A DNA stretch of 64,000 nt, from IMG/VR virus record IMGVR_UViG_3300044797_000098, positions 124,001 to 188,000 of that record; one strand, given 5' to 3'. A program made the position numbers and the translations under genes. This document shows positions 45,147-52,873 of the stretch, in pieces. This DNA is from a virus. Each line of letters starts with the position of its first letter. The first letter of the stretch is position 1. The notes under the pieces are model-generated. The model was not told where the DNA came from. It did no database searches and saw only the letters and a program-made list of their open reading frames with translations.

Positions 45147-47111
45147 TTAGAGTAGAACTGGTGTTAGGATACGAATAACCATTTGGGTTGCACTTAACAT
45201 GAACCCAACTGGGGCTACGACTTGACCAGCAGTTGTTGGAGCAGTTGCTGTTACTTTACCTGCGTTAGCTGGATCTAGATACATTACGTTACCAGGAGCA
45301 GCTGAGCCAGTGATATTTGGACTAACTAGACCGTCTGTATATAGGTTACCAGATGATACCTTATCTTTGGCGAACCCTGCACAATATGCAGTTGAAAGAG
45401 AGTTTCCCTCAGCAGATGATACAGCAAGAGAACCAGATACATATACTGCATCATTGGCTGCACCTACGGCAGAAGTATTTACACCAGTAACGGTGATTTC
45501 TTCTGTACCAGAAGATGATGTTGCAATGATCTGACCGCCAGAAGCAGCTTCAAGTGTTACACCTGATGGAACTGTGATTGTATTGCTTGTTGGCCCAACT
45601 TGTAGATATGTAGAACCGTTGTTTTGTAGATTAATACCACCGGCACCATTGATTGTCAATACATCAGAACCACCTGATTGTAATGTTTGTGTTTGTAGGT
45701 AATAACCATCAACGATAGTAACATCACCATCGAATGATGCATTTGATTGGAATGTTGATGTGCCAACGATTGTTTCTGCACCATCGACCATCAAATTACC
45801 TTTGACTTCGAAGTTGCCAGCAGCTTGTGTTACTGTGAGTACGCCTGATGCACTGAGTGTACCGTCGCCAGATACTGTGTTCCATGTTGAAGCAGCACCG
45901 GTTTGTGCGATTAGAAGTTGCCCGTTTGTACCGGCTGTTGAAGTAAGAACACCAGAACCATTTACTTGAACTGTACCCCAGTTAGTAAGTGGTGTTGTGA
46001 TATTACCAGATGATACTGTAAGACCATTGCTTGCAGTCAAAAGACCAGTTGATGTAAGCGTGCTAGATGCTGTGGTAGCACCACTTAATGTATTTGCACC
46101 AGATGATGTTTTGAATGTACCGGTTGAACCAGAAAAATCGAAGTTAGGATTGCTCCCAGTTGTTACGTTACCATTGATTGTGTTTGTGCCTGTACCAGTT
46201 GTAAATGTACCAGCATTATCAATTGTTAATGCATGATTACCACCACCTGCACCAACAGTAAAATCACCATGAGCGCTTACTACTGTAACTGCACCAGTTG
46301 CCGATATGGTTGCATCTTGAGATACTGTGGTCCAAGCTGGGACTGGAGTTCCATTAGTTAGAAGTACTTGACCAGCTGTACCTGGAGTGATATCTGCTCC
46401 AACGTTGATTAGACTTGTTGAAAGAAGACCACCACCACTATTATGAACAACACCTGCTGTATTGAAAGCGCGAATAGTAACCGTAGTCGCGCCTGTAAAT
46501 GTTGTATTACCATTTACTGATACTGCACCTGTTGATGTTTGAAATGCTCCAGTTGAGTTTGAAAAATCTAGATTTCCTGCACCAGAAGATGCAACCAAAC
46601 TTGTTCCGCCACTAAGTGTTACCGTATTTGCAGTAGTAGTACCAACATCCAAAAGCGTTGAACCGGCTGCTGCTAAATTGACACCAGCATGACCATTAAC
46701 AGTAATAACACCTGCTGTTGTTGACCAAGTAGAATCTGCTGCTCCTGTAATATTTAGAGCACCGGCAGTTGTACTAAGTTGTGAAGCAGCGTTACCAGTT
46801 AGTGAGAATGCACCGCCTGATTGTGTTAGTGCACCACCGAGTGTGGTTAGACCAGTTCCAACTGTAAATGTATTTGAACTAGTTACTGATGTAGCACCGT
46901 TTAGTGATACCGCGCCTGTACCAGTTGAAAATGTTTGGGCGCCCGGCATGCTTGTATTTTTATTTAGCGTAATGCTTGTTGCTGTAGCTGCACCGATTGA
47001 TAATGCTCCGGCAGCATCAGAATCAACACCTGAACCAACTAAAAGTTGATCTGATGATCCAATTTGTGTGGTAACGCCTGATTGTATAGTTAACGCTCTC
47101 CATGTAGCCAT
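45147..47111 (-). CDS. Repetitive tail fibre protein
   Basis: 654 aa, made of short Ser/Thr/Gly/Ala-rich strands with a recurrent pattern such as G-A-V-S-L-N-G-A-T, G-A-L-T-Q-S-G-G-A-F-S-L and G-N-T-T-F-T-G, the hallmark of long trimeric fibre shafts. The C-terminal ~130 residues (N-S-L-S-T-A-Y-C-A-G-F-A-K-D) are less repetitive and may form the tip or an attachment domain. Base composition is clearly richer in G+C than neighbouring genes, suggesting different ancestry or strong selection on amino acid use. AGGAAAA precedes the ATG. Confidence 0.75.
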   Translation of the reverse strand: MATWRALTIQSGVTTQIGSSDQLLVGSGVDSDAAGALSIGAATATSITLNKNTSMPGAQTFSTGTGAVSLNGATSVTSSNTFTVGTGLTTLGGALTQSGGAFSLTGNAASQLSTTAGALNITGAADSTWSTTAGVITVNGHAGVNLAAAGSTLLDVGTTTANTVTLSGGTSLVASSGAGNLDFSNSTGAFQTSTGAVSVNGNTTFTGATTVTIRAFNTAGVVHNSGGGLLSTSLINVGADITPGTAGQVLLTNGTPVPAWTTVSQDATISATGAVTVVSAHGDFTVGAGGGNHALTIDNAGTFTTGTGTNTINGNVTTGSNPNFDFSGSTGTFKTSSGANTLSGATTASSTLTSTGLLTASNGLTVSSGNITTPLTNWGTVQVNGSGVLTSTAGTNGQLLIAQTGAASTWNTVSGDGTLSASGVLTVTQAAGNFEVKGNLMVDGAETIVGTSTFQSNASFDGDVTIVDGYYLQTQTLQSGGSDVLTINGAGGINLQNNGSTYLQVGPTSNTITVPSGVTLEAASGGQIIATSSSGTEEITVTGVNTSAVGAANDAVYVSGSLAVSSAEGNSLSTAYCAGFAKDKVSSGNLYTDGLVSPNITGSAAPGNVMYLDPANAGKVTATAPTTAGQVVAPVGFMLSATQMVIRILTPVLL

Positions 47112-47164
47112 TGTATTTTCCTATTATTTGATTATTGAAGGTTGATTGTTTATTGTTGAAAATC

Positions 47165-47395
47165 TTACGAAAGTTGAGTAAATCTTACATCTGATTGAAG
47201 AACACGAATTGCCCTTTGATCCATTATATCGACACCAATATCGGCTCCGACTGTAAAACCGTGAACCTGATCTGATGCCATTACTACTTGATGACCACCA
47301 TTTTTTAGTGGAATGTTTATTTGTTTGCATGGACCTTGTGTGTGAATACATCGGGTATGGGGTGGAATTTCTCCATTGTATGCGAATCTAGCCAT
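47165..47395 (-). CDS. Small conserved-looking protein, unknown
   Basis: 76 aa with two cysteines (R-C-I-H-T-Q-G-P-C) and a beta-rich C-terminus (V-H-G-F-T-V-G-A-D-I-G-V-D-I). AAAGGAG seven bases before the ATG supports this frame over an overlapping one. A TATAAATAGG box lies about 38 bases upstream. Preceding the repetitive fibre gene, it could be a fibre connector; function unknown. Confidence 0.65.
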   Translation of the reverse strand: MARFAYNGEIPPHTRCIHTQGPCKQINIPLKNGGHQVVMASDQVHGFTVGADIGVDIMDQRAIRVLQSDVRFTQLS

Positions 47396-47433
47396 TAGTA
47401 TTCTCCTTTGTAAGAATTGTTGTTAGTCTTCCC

Positions 47434-47441
47434 TATTTATA
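47434..47441 (-). promoter_or_regulatory. T4-like late promoter box (TATAAATA)
   Basis: On the minus strand TATAAATAGGG lies 38 bases upstream of the 76-aa gene start. The identical 10-mer TATAAATAGG lies upstream of the 1271-aa fibre gene. TATAAATA is the T4 late-promoter consensus. In such an A+T-rich genome a chance match is possible. Confidence 0.35.
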
Positions 47442-47448
47442 TATTATA

Positions 47449-48651
47449 TTATTGCTTATTTTTAGAAATTTTTTCCCACTCCGATAGCCAAATAGAAATT
47501 ACCGTGTATCCAGCAATAGTTAGGACGTTTTTTCTTTCAATAGTTTTATCATACAAATACCCAAAAGTCTTTCCGTTTTTAGGATTAACATCATTACGAT
47601 TATACTTTTCGGGATTACCGTGCCAAAAATCACCATTCATTTCGTATATAGTATTAGTAATTGGATCTAGAGCATCTGGCTTAAATCGTTGTTTTCCTAT
47701 TTTTATTCGTGCTTGTCTATATTCTTGTGGTATACCTAAATAATCTAACCATTCTATTTCTGGCTTTGTTACCTCTCTGCCCGACATACATGTCGGACAA
47801 TTCTGCTCCAACAGGCATCTAGCCTTTATTACCGCATCCCAACTATGCCCATTACTACATTTCCACCAAATTCTTGTATTACTACCACGTGAATAATTTT
47901 CTGGAATATCGTTATTCTTTTCATAATCCCATTGACTAACTATTATAAGATCGATCTTCAATAAATTATTGGTATGGTTAACTTTATTACCAGTGCAGTA
48001 TGGACACTTATATCCGCGTGTTTTACCCCATACTAATTGTTGATATTCACTACCACAGTCTGGGCAGTTCCACCAAGCCATATAATCACTACCTGCATTT
48101 ATATCACGAAAACATAATATGTTTTTTACAACATTCCACTCAATTTCCAAATGTGGAAAATTATCTACCAACGAATTATGTAACGTTTTTCTTATAGTTT
48201 TTCTCGTTTTTATTTCACACCCATCAATATAAAAATTATGATGACCACATAAATTATGTGGTATTTTATTTTTTTTATTGAATTGTTTTTCCCAGTCATT
48301 CACTCTAATAATACATTCTTTATTACATAGGTCGCAAATAAAAATACACGCTTTATGCGAACCGCAAATTAATGTATTTATATCTACGATATTTTTACTG
48401 CTCCATACCTTTAGTATGCTTGGATATCTAACGACTAAGGAATTAGTTTCATTGACTCGTTTCCCGGTACAATAAGGACAACCAACCCCTTCTATTTTTT
48501 TGCATAGTTTTTGATCATATGATGAATTACAATCAATACATTTCCACCAATACCTAGTCTCAGACAGTACATTTTCCATCCTTGGATCGATACTATTTTT
48601 CTCCCAGTCCCAAAACTTCAACACTTCCGGATATTTTTCTAATAACTTCAT
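47449..48651 (-). CDS. Vsr-like (EDxHD) homing endonuclease with zinc ribbons
   Basis: 400 aa. The N-terminal ~280 residues carry several zinc-ribbon units with paired C-x-x-C (W-W-K-C-I-D-C, C-P-Y-C-T-G; W-W-N-C-P-D-C-G; C-P-T-C-M-S), of the type found in predicted phage endonucleases. The C-terminal ~120 residues fit the Vsr-like nuclease fold: E-I-E-W-L-D-Y-L-G-I, K-P-D-A-L-D, then Y-E-M-N-G-D-F-W-H-G (about residue 340). The Glu...Asp...His pattern is that of the EDxHD homing endonuclease family (I-Bth0305I type). Free-standing, between fibre genes. No clear Shine-Dalgarno before the ATG. Confidence 0.78.
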   Translation of the reverse strand: MKLLEKYPEVLKFWDWEKNSIDPRMENVLSETRYWWKCIDCNSSYDQKLCKKIEGVGCPYCTGKRVNETNSLVVRYPSILKVWSSKNIVDINTLICGSHKACIFICDLCNKECIIRVNDWEKQFNKKNKIPHNLCGHHNFYIDGCEIKTRKTIRKTLHNSLVDNFPHLEIEWNVVKNILCFRDINAGSDYMAWWNCPDCGSEYQQLVWGKTRGYKCPYCTGNKVNHTNNLLKIDLIIVSQWDYEKNNDIPENYSRGSNTRIWWKCSNGHSWDAVIKARCLLEQNCPTCMSGREVTKPEIEWLDYLGIPQEYRQARIKIGKQRFKPDALDPITNTIYEMNGDFWHGNPEKYNRNDVNPKNGKTFGYLYDKTIERKNVLTIAGYTVISIWLSEWEKISKNKQ

Positions 48652-48686
48652 ACGCTTAAATATAACTCAAAATTGCCAAAAGTCAA

Positions 48687-49250
48687 TTACAGCTGAACAA
48701 AATTCTCATCAATTTCAATAACTAGCGTTGTTGAGTTTTTTGCGAACCCTAGTTTTTGAACTATATTTCCTCCTATTGTTGGTGCTATCGTTGTCATTGT
48801 CCCATCGATTAAACCCAAGTAATATACTGCTCCAACAGTCAATCCAGAGAATGAACTGTTTTCTCCTTCCAGTTGAACAACGCACTGCGTTGATGAGCTC
48901 TTCGACAACACTATACCGATTGCCAATTTAGTTGCATCAGTTGCATTCGCCAGCCCAACGGTATTAGATCCAGAAAGATACACAACATTACCAACAGCAA
49001 CAGAAGATGTACAAGTATAATTACCATATCCATCTACGCTAATACTAGTTCCGCCTGTTGCCGGCGCAGGCTTCCATTGGCTCGATGAAGCATCCCATGT
49101 GAGTACTTGACCATCACTTGGTGCTGTACTTGATATAGAGTTACCTTGTATTTTGGTAACAGTGACATTACTAGTAGTTCCACTAGCGTCTCCACCAAGT
49201 GAACCACCACCGCCTCCACCGCCAGTTTGACCTCCAAGGAATGAACTCAT
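48687..49250 (-). CDS. Fibre protein with IQGN motif
   Basis: 187 aa. The N-terminus has a Gly run (about residues 8-18) then G-D-A-S-G-T-T-S-N-V-T-V-T-K-I-Q-G-N-S-I, P-S-D-G-Q-V-L-T-W-D and W-K-P-A. This pattern is widespread in phage tail fibres and collar-type proteins. The C-terminus is a beta domain of ~110 residues (G-I-V-L-S-K-S-S-S-T, G-A-V-Y-Y-L-G). The 145-aa protein at 52415 shares the I-Q-G-N...P-x-D-G-Q core, so the two may attach to the same site. Confidence 0.72.
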   Translation of the reverse strand: MSSFLGGQTGGGGGGGSLGGDASGTTSNVTVTKIQGNSISSTAPSDGQVLTWDASSSQWKPAPATGGTSISVDGYGNYTCTSSVAVGNVVYLSGSNTVGLANATDATKLAIGIVLSKSSSTQCVVQLEGENSSFSGLTVGAVYYLGLIDGTMTTIAPTIGGNIVQKLGFAKNSTTLVIEIDENFVQL

Positions 49251-49257
49251 TTATTCT

Positions 49258-49587
49258 TTACTGACGTTCCCAAGCATTTACAGACACAACAATTGGCCCA
49301 GAACTACCAGATTGAACTCGAAACCAAATTTTACCTACAACACGGTTGTCAAATGACAATCCAGCTGATGCATTGGCACTATTAAGCTCTCCGTGAACGG
49401 TATTACCGTTCATCGAAAACTCAACTACGCCGGTACCTAAATTCAACATCATAATGCCTTGCGTCACAAATGGGATAAATAAATCAGCGTTACTATTGAA
49501 ACTTGTTGCTGTAACGGATACCTTTTGAAAAAAATTATGATCGAAACCATAAGTTATCGCACCCATACCAATACCATTATTAGTCAT
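49258..49587 (-). CDS. Small virion-type beta protein
   Basis: 109 aa, beta-rich (V-S-V-T-A-T-S-F-N-S-N, F-S-M-N-G-N-T-V-H-G-E-L), unknown family. GGGAGCTACT precedes the ATG and the gap to neighbours is a few bases. It is probably a small fibre or fibre-tip protein, by context. Confidence 0.62.
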   Translation of the reverse strand: MTNNGIGMGAITYGFDHNFFQKVSVTATSFNSNADLFIPFVTQGIMMLNLGTGVVEFSMNGNTVHGELNSANASAGLSFDNRVVGKIWFRVQSGSSGPIVVSVNAWERQ

Positions 49588-49602
49588 AGTAGCTCCCTAA
49601 TT

Positions 49603-50469
49603 TTATATTAGAAAATTAGCAGATGATGCATCTCGATAGCCAATGTCCATCATAGTTTTTATTTTTGATGGTGTAAAATCTAACATATCTTCTATAAGAT
49701 TAAACTTGGGTCGTATTATATTAAGTTTTATTTCTTTTTTATTAGTCAATCCTGATTTAGCTAATTGATTATATATTAATGCTTTTTCAATATCATTAGA
49801 CATAATTTTATCTGAATATAAATCAAATGATCGTTTTAATATATCCATTATATTTGGTTTAATAATAAACTTTTTATCACGAGTTTCTGGTGATGTAACA
49901 ATAGCATCTACTTCCGTAGCACCAAAATCTATTGCGGTATGGATAGGAGATATTGATTTTATTCCTCCATCACCGAATAATTGATCACCTATTTTTATAG
50001 GTTCAAAAAGAATTGGAAATGATGCGCTAGCACCAACAGCGCTAACAAAATCATCTGATGTTTGATCAAAATTATTATATTTACCGGTAGTAAAAGAAAC
50101 CGCTCCAACAATAACGTGCCTATTAGCATTGCGTATTTTTTGTACAGATATAGAGTTTTGCAACAGTAGTTTCATAGGAGAACTATCAAAAAAACCAAGC
50201 TTCCAAGCAATGTGAAGTTTCCCAAATGGTTTCCATTTTTTGTATATTTTATCATTAGTGAGGGATAGCCACATATCGGAGAGAGTGTTGATAGCGAGCT
50301 TTTCTTGTCCGATGGGGAATTGACTTAAAAATGCAGCATTGATAGCGCCACTGCTCACTCCGACTACGAGATCGTAAGATTTTTCTAAATCACCAAGTAA
50401 ATGCCTCAATACGCCTGTTGACCAGCTCCCTTTACTTCCTCCGCCACCAAGTATAAGTGCACGAACCAT
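49603..50469 (-). CDS. Patatin-like phospholipase (second copy)
   Basis: 288 aa. Oxyanion-loop glycines at residues 8-14 (G-G-G-G-S-K-G), nucleophile Ser39 in G-V-S-S-G (37-41), and catalytic Asp167 in F-G-D-G-G-I. These are all the elements of the patatin Ser/Asp dyad, so it should be an active lipid acyl hydrolase. No signal peptide or membrane helix. It is a diverged paralogue of the gene 50 bases upstream. Phage patatins are known in several large phages; whether these enter the virion or act on host membranes is not shown by sequence. GAGGCAGTAG precedes the ATG. Confidence 0.87.
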   Translation of the reverse strand: MVRALILGGGGSKGSWSTGVLRHLLGDLEKSYDLVVGVSSGAINAAFLSQFPIGQEKLAINTLSDMWLSLTNDKIYKKWKPFGKLHIAWKLGFFDSSPMKLLLQNSISVQKIRNANRHVIVGAVSFTTGKYNNFDQTSDDFVSAVGASASFPILFEPIKIGDQLFGDGGIKSISPIHTAIDFGATEVDAIVTSPETRDKKFIIKPNIMDILKRSFDLYSDKIMSNDIEKALIYNQLAKSGLTNKKEIKLNIIRPKFNLIEDMLDFTPSKIKTMMDIGYRDASSANFLI

Positions 50470-50519
50470 CTACTGCCTCTAATTTAGACTATATCAATAT
50501 ACAATAAAACTGATAGAAA

Positions 50520-51380
50520 TTATGGCTTGTATTGTAATTTTGCTTGATCATATCCTTGCTGCAAAAGCAAGCGCATCGTAGCGTTATCAAATGATAATGA
50601 ACTATTTGGCAAATCTGATGATGGTCGAATGATTTTGACATTCAAAAACTTCTTATCTGGTTGAAGCCCGGCAGATACCAATCTATTGTACATAAACATC
50701 ATTTTGATATCTGATTGTGTCATCTGATCTGTCATATAATCAAAACAACGAAGACCATATGTTACAACATCAACATCATTGAAAGATGATGACGGCATTT
50801 TTGGCCCACATAAAACTATATCTAAATCTGTTGCGCCCATTGCAATTGCTTCATTGATTGGAGTTGAATGACGAACTCCACCATCTGTATATTTGATTCC
50901 ATTAATTACGATAGGAATTAATCCCATTGGAAATGAACTCGACGCAAGAATGCCATCTAAAAAGTACCCATCGTCTTGTGTAAATGTATGATAGTTTCCT
51001 GTGCAGATTTCTGTTGCTGAAACTGCGACTTTATTGCCGGACGCACGTATTTTATTGAGGTTAATGTTATTATGAACTAAATCTATAAGCGGTTGTGAAT
51101 TATATATTGAATCCGACCATAATCCTTTTGCAACATTCCATGGACACCAGTTTTTCTTTACGGTTGAGTCTTGTATATTATACCATAGATTATATAGCGC
51201 TTGATATCCTAATTTCTGATCTGCTGGTGCATACTGAGCCATCCAAGATGCATTTAGCGCACCAACTGAAACACCGGTAAAACAATCATATGTATTACCA
51301 AGATCCTCGAATAGATATTTGAGGCACCCAACTTGAAAACTTCCAGCTGAACCACCACCCGATAAAACTAATGCTCGCAT
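50520..51380 (-). CDS. Patatin-like phospholipase (first copy)
   Basis: 286 aa. Glycine-rich oxyanion loop (residues 8-13, G-G-G-S-A-G), nucleophile Ser38 in G-V-S-V-G (36-40), and Asp166 in Y-T-D-G-G-V, the complete patatin dyad. Predicted to cleave phospholipid or other acyl esters. The two copies align throughout, including the S-x-P-M/L region and the final helices, and must have arisen by duplication. AAGGAG seven bases before the ATG. No secretion signal. Located inside the fibre gene group. Confidence 0.88.
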   Translation of the reverse strand: MRALVLSGGGSAGSFQVGCLKYLFEDLGNTYDCFTGVSVGALNASWMAQYAPADQKLGYQALYNLWYNIQDSTVKKNWCPWNVAKGLWSDSIYNSQPLIDLVHNNINLNKIRASGNKVAVSATEICTGNYHTFTQDDGYFLDGILASSSFPMGLIPIVINGIKYTDGGVRHSTPINEAIAMGATDLDIVLCGPKMPSSSFNDVDVVTYGLRCFDYMTDQMTQSDIKMMFMYNRLVSAGLQPDKKFLNVKIIRPSSDLPNSSLSFDNATMRLLLQQGYDQAKLQYKP

Positions 51381-51417
51381 ATATACTCCTTGTAATTATA
51401 TAATTATATGCGTGTGA

Positions 51418-52398
51418 TTATGTATTATGCGCCCGTGCCACGGTGAGTACCCAAGCAATATCCAACCCTGTGTGTCCAGAATTAGTAACAATAACTTCAT
51501 GTTGCCATTGTGGCAAAGCTTTTCGTGGTATCAGTGCAGGTATAATTAAATCTAATGTACGAGATCCAAACATTTGTAATGATGTTACAGGATGAGTTAA
51601 TGGTATTTGAATAGTATATAAATCATATCCACCAAGCCTATTAAGGTTTGGAGTTATTGTTCCATATCCTATCCCATTAGAAGCATTAGTCCAGTCCCAA
51701 AAACCAGTACCGGTTAAATTTGGTACCGGTACAGCAGTAGCAAGATTTATGGAAGAATTAGTATTTACTCCGGGAATAATTAAAACGTTACCCGGGCCGG
51801 TCAAATTGACATTACCGGTTCCACTAACAGTTGTTACAGTTGTGGCGGGAGCATTCATCCAATAATCAATTTTATCTCCAAAGACCGCTCCAGTATAAGA
51901 GATTTGTCCACCCGCTAAATAGAGATAATCATTATGTTGCCACGTGATAGTAGTTGTAGCGGTGTAACCGTCATCACTAGAATAGTAAAATGGCGTTCCA
52001 TTACCATTACCAAGAGTAGGATCATCACCAGCACCAATTATTGTCATCTGCACGGTTGATGGGAATAGTGTTGGTAGAGTATTCAATCTACCATCGGAAG
52101 AGCGAGGAATGATTGATGAGTTGGCTGTTGACATATAATTGGTCAAAAAATCGGTAGTATCAAGATCGTTTTGTGTTTGGGAATAATCTAGATCAAATTG
52201 ATACCCAGTAGACATAGTCGAAAAAACAAGCTGTGTTTTGTATGCAATATTTTGATCGAAGGAAAATACGCAATACCCGTCCACACCAATAACATACTGA
52301 ACAGCTAAGCTTTTATTGATAATTATTTGCTTAAAATCTAACCATTTTAAAGAAACTACGGCTGGACTATTGAATTGGATTTGTTGAGCATATGACAT
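51418..52398 (-). CDS. Virion structural protein, unknown
   Basis: 326 aa, mixed beta with many Tyr, Thr, Asn (V-S-L-K-W-L-D-F-K-Q-I, G-T-G-N-V-N-L-T-G-P-G-N-V-L-I). The C-terminal ~60 residues (R-T-L-D-L-I-I-P-A-L, H-T-G-L-D-I-A-W-V) look like a jelly-roll end. Two DGY motifs. It is between the patatins and fibre genes and is probably a fibre or attachment protein. Confidence 0.6.
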   Translation of the reverse strand: MSYAQQIQFNSPAVVSLKWLDFKQIIINKSLAVQYVIGVDGYCVFSFDQNIAYKTQLVFSTMSTGYQFDLDYSQTQNDLDTTDFLTNYMSTANSSIIPRSSDGRLNTLPTLFPSTVQMTIIGAGDDPTLGNGNGTPFYYSSDDGYTATTTITWQHNDYLYLAGGQISYTGAVFGDKIDYWMNAPATTVTTVSGTGNVNLTGPGNVLIIPGVNTNSSINLATAVPVPNLTGTGFWDWTNASNGIGYGTITPNLNRLGGYDLYTIQIPLTHPVTSLQMFGSRTLDLIIPALIPRKALPQWQHEVIVTNSGHTGLDIAWVLTVARAHNT

Positions 52399-52414
52399 AA
52401 CTATCCTAAATTAT

Positions 52415-52852
52415 TTAGTAATAAGGAATAAATTGCACTGTGCCATTTATTTTGATCTGTAGATAGCCTGCGGGCGTAGTTGGTAATGGATCGGCAGCAC
52501 CTGCTGACGGCGCTGTTGTGGTGACAGGAAATCCGTTCACAAGCAAATTGCCAGATGAGCTATCAATGGTTATAGAATATTGACCAGTTGCTCCGGCAGA
52601 TATTATAATTTCTCCACCTGCAACAGCAGAAGATATGGTGATAACACCATTATTTGTTATAGATGATGGCACGATGCTAGCCACATTTAATGATCCACTA
52701 TTTATATAAATAGGTCCATTTAAAGTAGAACCACCCGGCGCGTATTCATTTGCACCAGCCCCATAAATTAACCACTGACCATCAGTTGGTCTGTTTGGCG
52801 ATACTGCGTTTCCTTGGATTGCTGCAACTACGTTGTTTTTTAAATCTGACAT
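52415..52852 (-). CDS. Small fibre protein with IQGN motif
   Basis: 145 aa. The N-terminus has A-I-Q-G-N-A-V-S then P-T-D-G-Q-W-L-I-Y and Y-A-P-G-G, the fibre motif also seen in the 187-aa protein at 48687. The rest is short beta strands (G-P-I-Y-I-N-S-G-S-L-N-V-A-S, G-E-I-I-I-S-A-G). A strong AGGAGACATT precedes the ATG. Confidence 0.7.
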   Translation of the reverse strand: MSDLKNNVVAAIQGNAVSPNRPTDGQWLIYGAGANEYAPGGSTLNGPIYINSGSLNVASIVPSSITNNGVITISSAVAGGEIIISAGATGQYSITIDSSSGNLLVNGFPVTTTAPSAGAADPLPTTPAGYLQIKINGTVQFIPYY

Positions 52853-52873
52853 AATGTCTCCTGTGTTTATTTG

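Noticed and set aside
47124-47351. Overlapping minus-strand frame, Ser/Arg/Lys-rich
   Set aside because: Out-of-frame reading of the 76-aa gene at 47165-47395, which has a good ribosome binding site; composition is not protein-like.
48655-48690. Inverted repeat before the EDxHD gene
   Set aside because: A 5-bp stem (AATTG/CAATT) is expected by chance in this composition.
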